Shown here piece by piece: positions 34,566 to 35,404 of a stretch of 35,404 nucleotides of DNA. The translations under genes were made by a program, and so were the position numbers. The notes beneath the pieces were generated by a model, which worked only from the letters and a program-made list of their open reading frames with translations, was not told the origin of the DNA and did not search any database. Each line of letters starts with the position of its first letter. Position 1 is the first letter of the stretch. The stretch is from Methanobacteriota archaeon. GTDB lineage: Archaea; Thermoplasmatota; E2; JACPAO01. The stretch spans positions 1-35,404 of the forward strand of contig JACPAO010000122.1 in assembly GCA_016180755.1 (NCBI GenBank), in the 5' to 3' direction.

Positions 34566-35404
34566 ATGCAGCTACGACTCTTTGGCCTGGGAACGCCCCT
34601 TCTCGCATTGCTCGTGTTAGCGGCGCCGCCCGCATCCGCGGCCCATTGGTGCACCGACCTGCGGATTGCGACCGGCCCCGCCGTCGCCAGCGCCGGCGAA
34701 CCGGTGAACTTCACCATCGCCGTTTCCAACGGCGGAAATGCCACGGTCACGACTTCCATACGTGTTCGTTTTGATTGGGAAACGGGGACGCTTCCGTGGG
34801 AGACGGTTACCTTGGCCCCCGGGGCCATGACGAACTCATCCCAGGCTAAGATCGTCGGGCAAGAGCTCGGCGACCGCCTCGTGACGATTCTCGTCCAGGG
34901 CGGCTCTCACGGCTCCCCTGATGAACCTCTGACGGGCTGCCCCGCCGTGGTACGTGTGCTTAGGGTTCAACGCGGGCTCGAGTCTCCCCGGGCGATCGTG
35001 CAGGCTGACGTCAACTCCGGCGCCGTTCCCCTACGAGTGACCTTTTCCCTCGAGGTGGCCGGGGGCGCCGCGCCCTTCTCGTACGCGTGGTCGTTCGGCG
35101 ACAACACCTTCTCCAACGCCTCGGCGCCGGTCCACGTGTACGAGACTCCAGGAACCTACATGGCTCAAGTCGTCATCCGCGATGCCCGCGGCCAACTCGC
35201 CGTCGACCGCGCGATGATCTCCCCAATCCCCCCTTCAAAGGTGTCGACGGATGATTTCGAGTGGCTGTCCGCGAGCTCCTGGCTGGCGGTCAGGGATCCG
35301 CCGCTGCTTCTGCTCGTGGCCTTTTGCCTTCTGGCATCGGCGTGGGCGGCCCTCCGTCCAGCCTCTCGAGTTGTCCGCATTGATTCGTCCGGAGACCCAG
35401 GGCC
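34566..35404 (+). CDS. Secreted PKD-domain protein with TM near its C-terminus (runs off window end)
   Basis: Signal MQLRLFGLGTPLLALLVLAAPPASA; 'VPLRVTFSLEVAGGAAPFSYAWSFGDNTFSNASAPVHVYETPGTYMAQVVIRDARG'; TM 'PPLLLLVAFCLLASAWAAL'. Confidence 0.8.
   Translation, partial: MQLRLFGLGTPLLALLVLAAPPASAAHWCTDLRIATGPAVASAGEPVNFTIAVSNGGNATVTTSIRVRFDWETGTLPWETVTLAPGAMTNSSQAKIVGQELGDRLVTILVQGGSHGSPDEPLTGCPAVVRVLRVQRGLESPRAIVQADVNSGAVPLRVTFSLEVAGGAAPFSYAWSFGDNTFSNASAPVHVYETPGTYMAQVVIRDARGQLAVDRAMISPIPPSKVSTDDFEWLSASSWLAVRDPPLLLLVAFCLLASAWAALRPASRVVRIDSSGDPG

Overview
High-GC window that looks archaeal. The evidence is a glycerol-1-phosphate dehydrogenase, a DUF63 protein, an archaeal-type LeuRS, a probable eL41 gene, a PGF-CTERM-type protein and TATA-like promoters. 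The lineage (possibly Thermoplasmatota) is inference. The left part (1-18.6 kb) is mostly core or conserved: a tightly overlapping MoxR-DUF58 membrane operon, tRNA-Ala(GGC), G1PDH, DUF63, HIT, leuS, hisS and small membrane proteins. It contains one intact IS5-family element inserted exactly into the shared CTAG stop codons of two convergent genes. The middle (17-26 kb) encodes secreted or anchored proteins (EF-hand-like paralogs, DUF11-like repeats, PGF-CTERM), a tandem winged-helix regulator, a probable eL41 gene missed by the ORF track, tRNA-Arg(TCT), and a long intergenic region with consecutive hairpins. The right part (26.2-35.4 kb) looks accessory: tRNA-Ala(CGC) beside a tyrosine recombinase, a membrane/wHTH gene with an abnormal end, lipoproteins, a ~1050-aa secreted glycine-rich protein (four exact 22-aa Cys/Ca-binding-type repeats, then GGxGG tracts punctuated by paired-Cys loops), and a PKD-domain protein running off the end. 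Many ORFs in the supplied track are antisense artefacts of high GC. No CRISPR array was seen.
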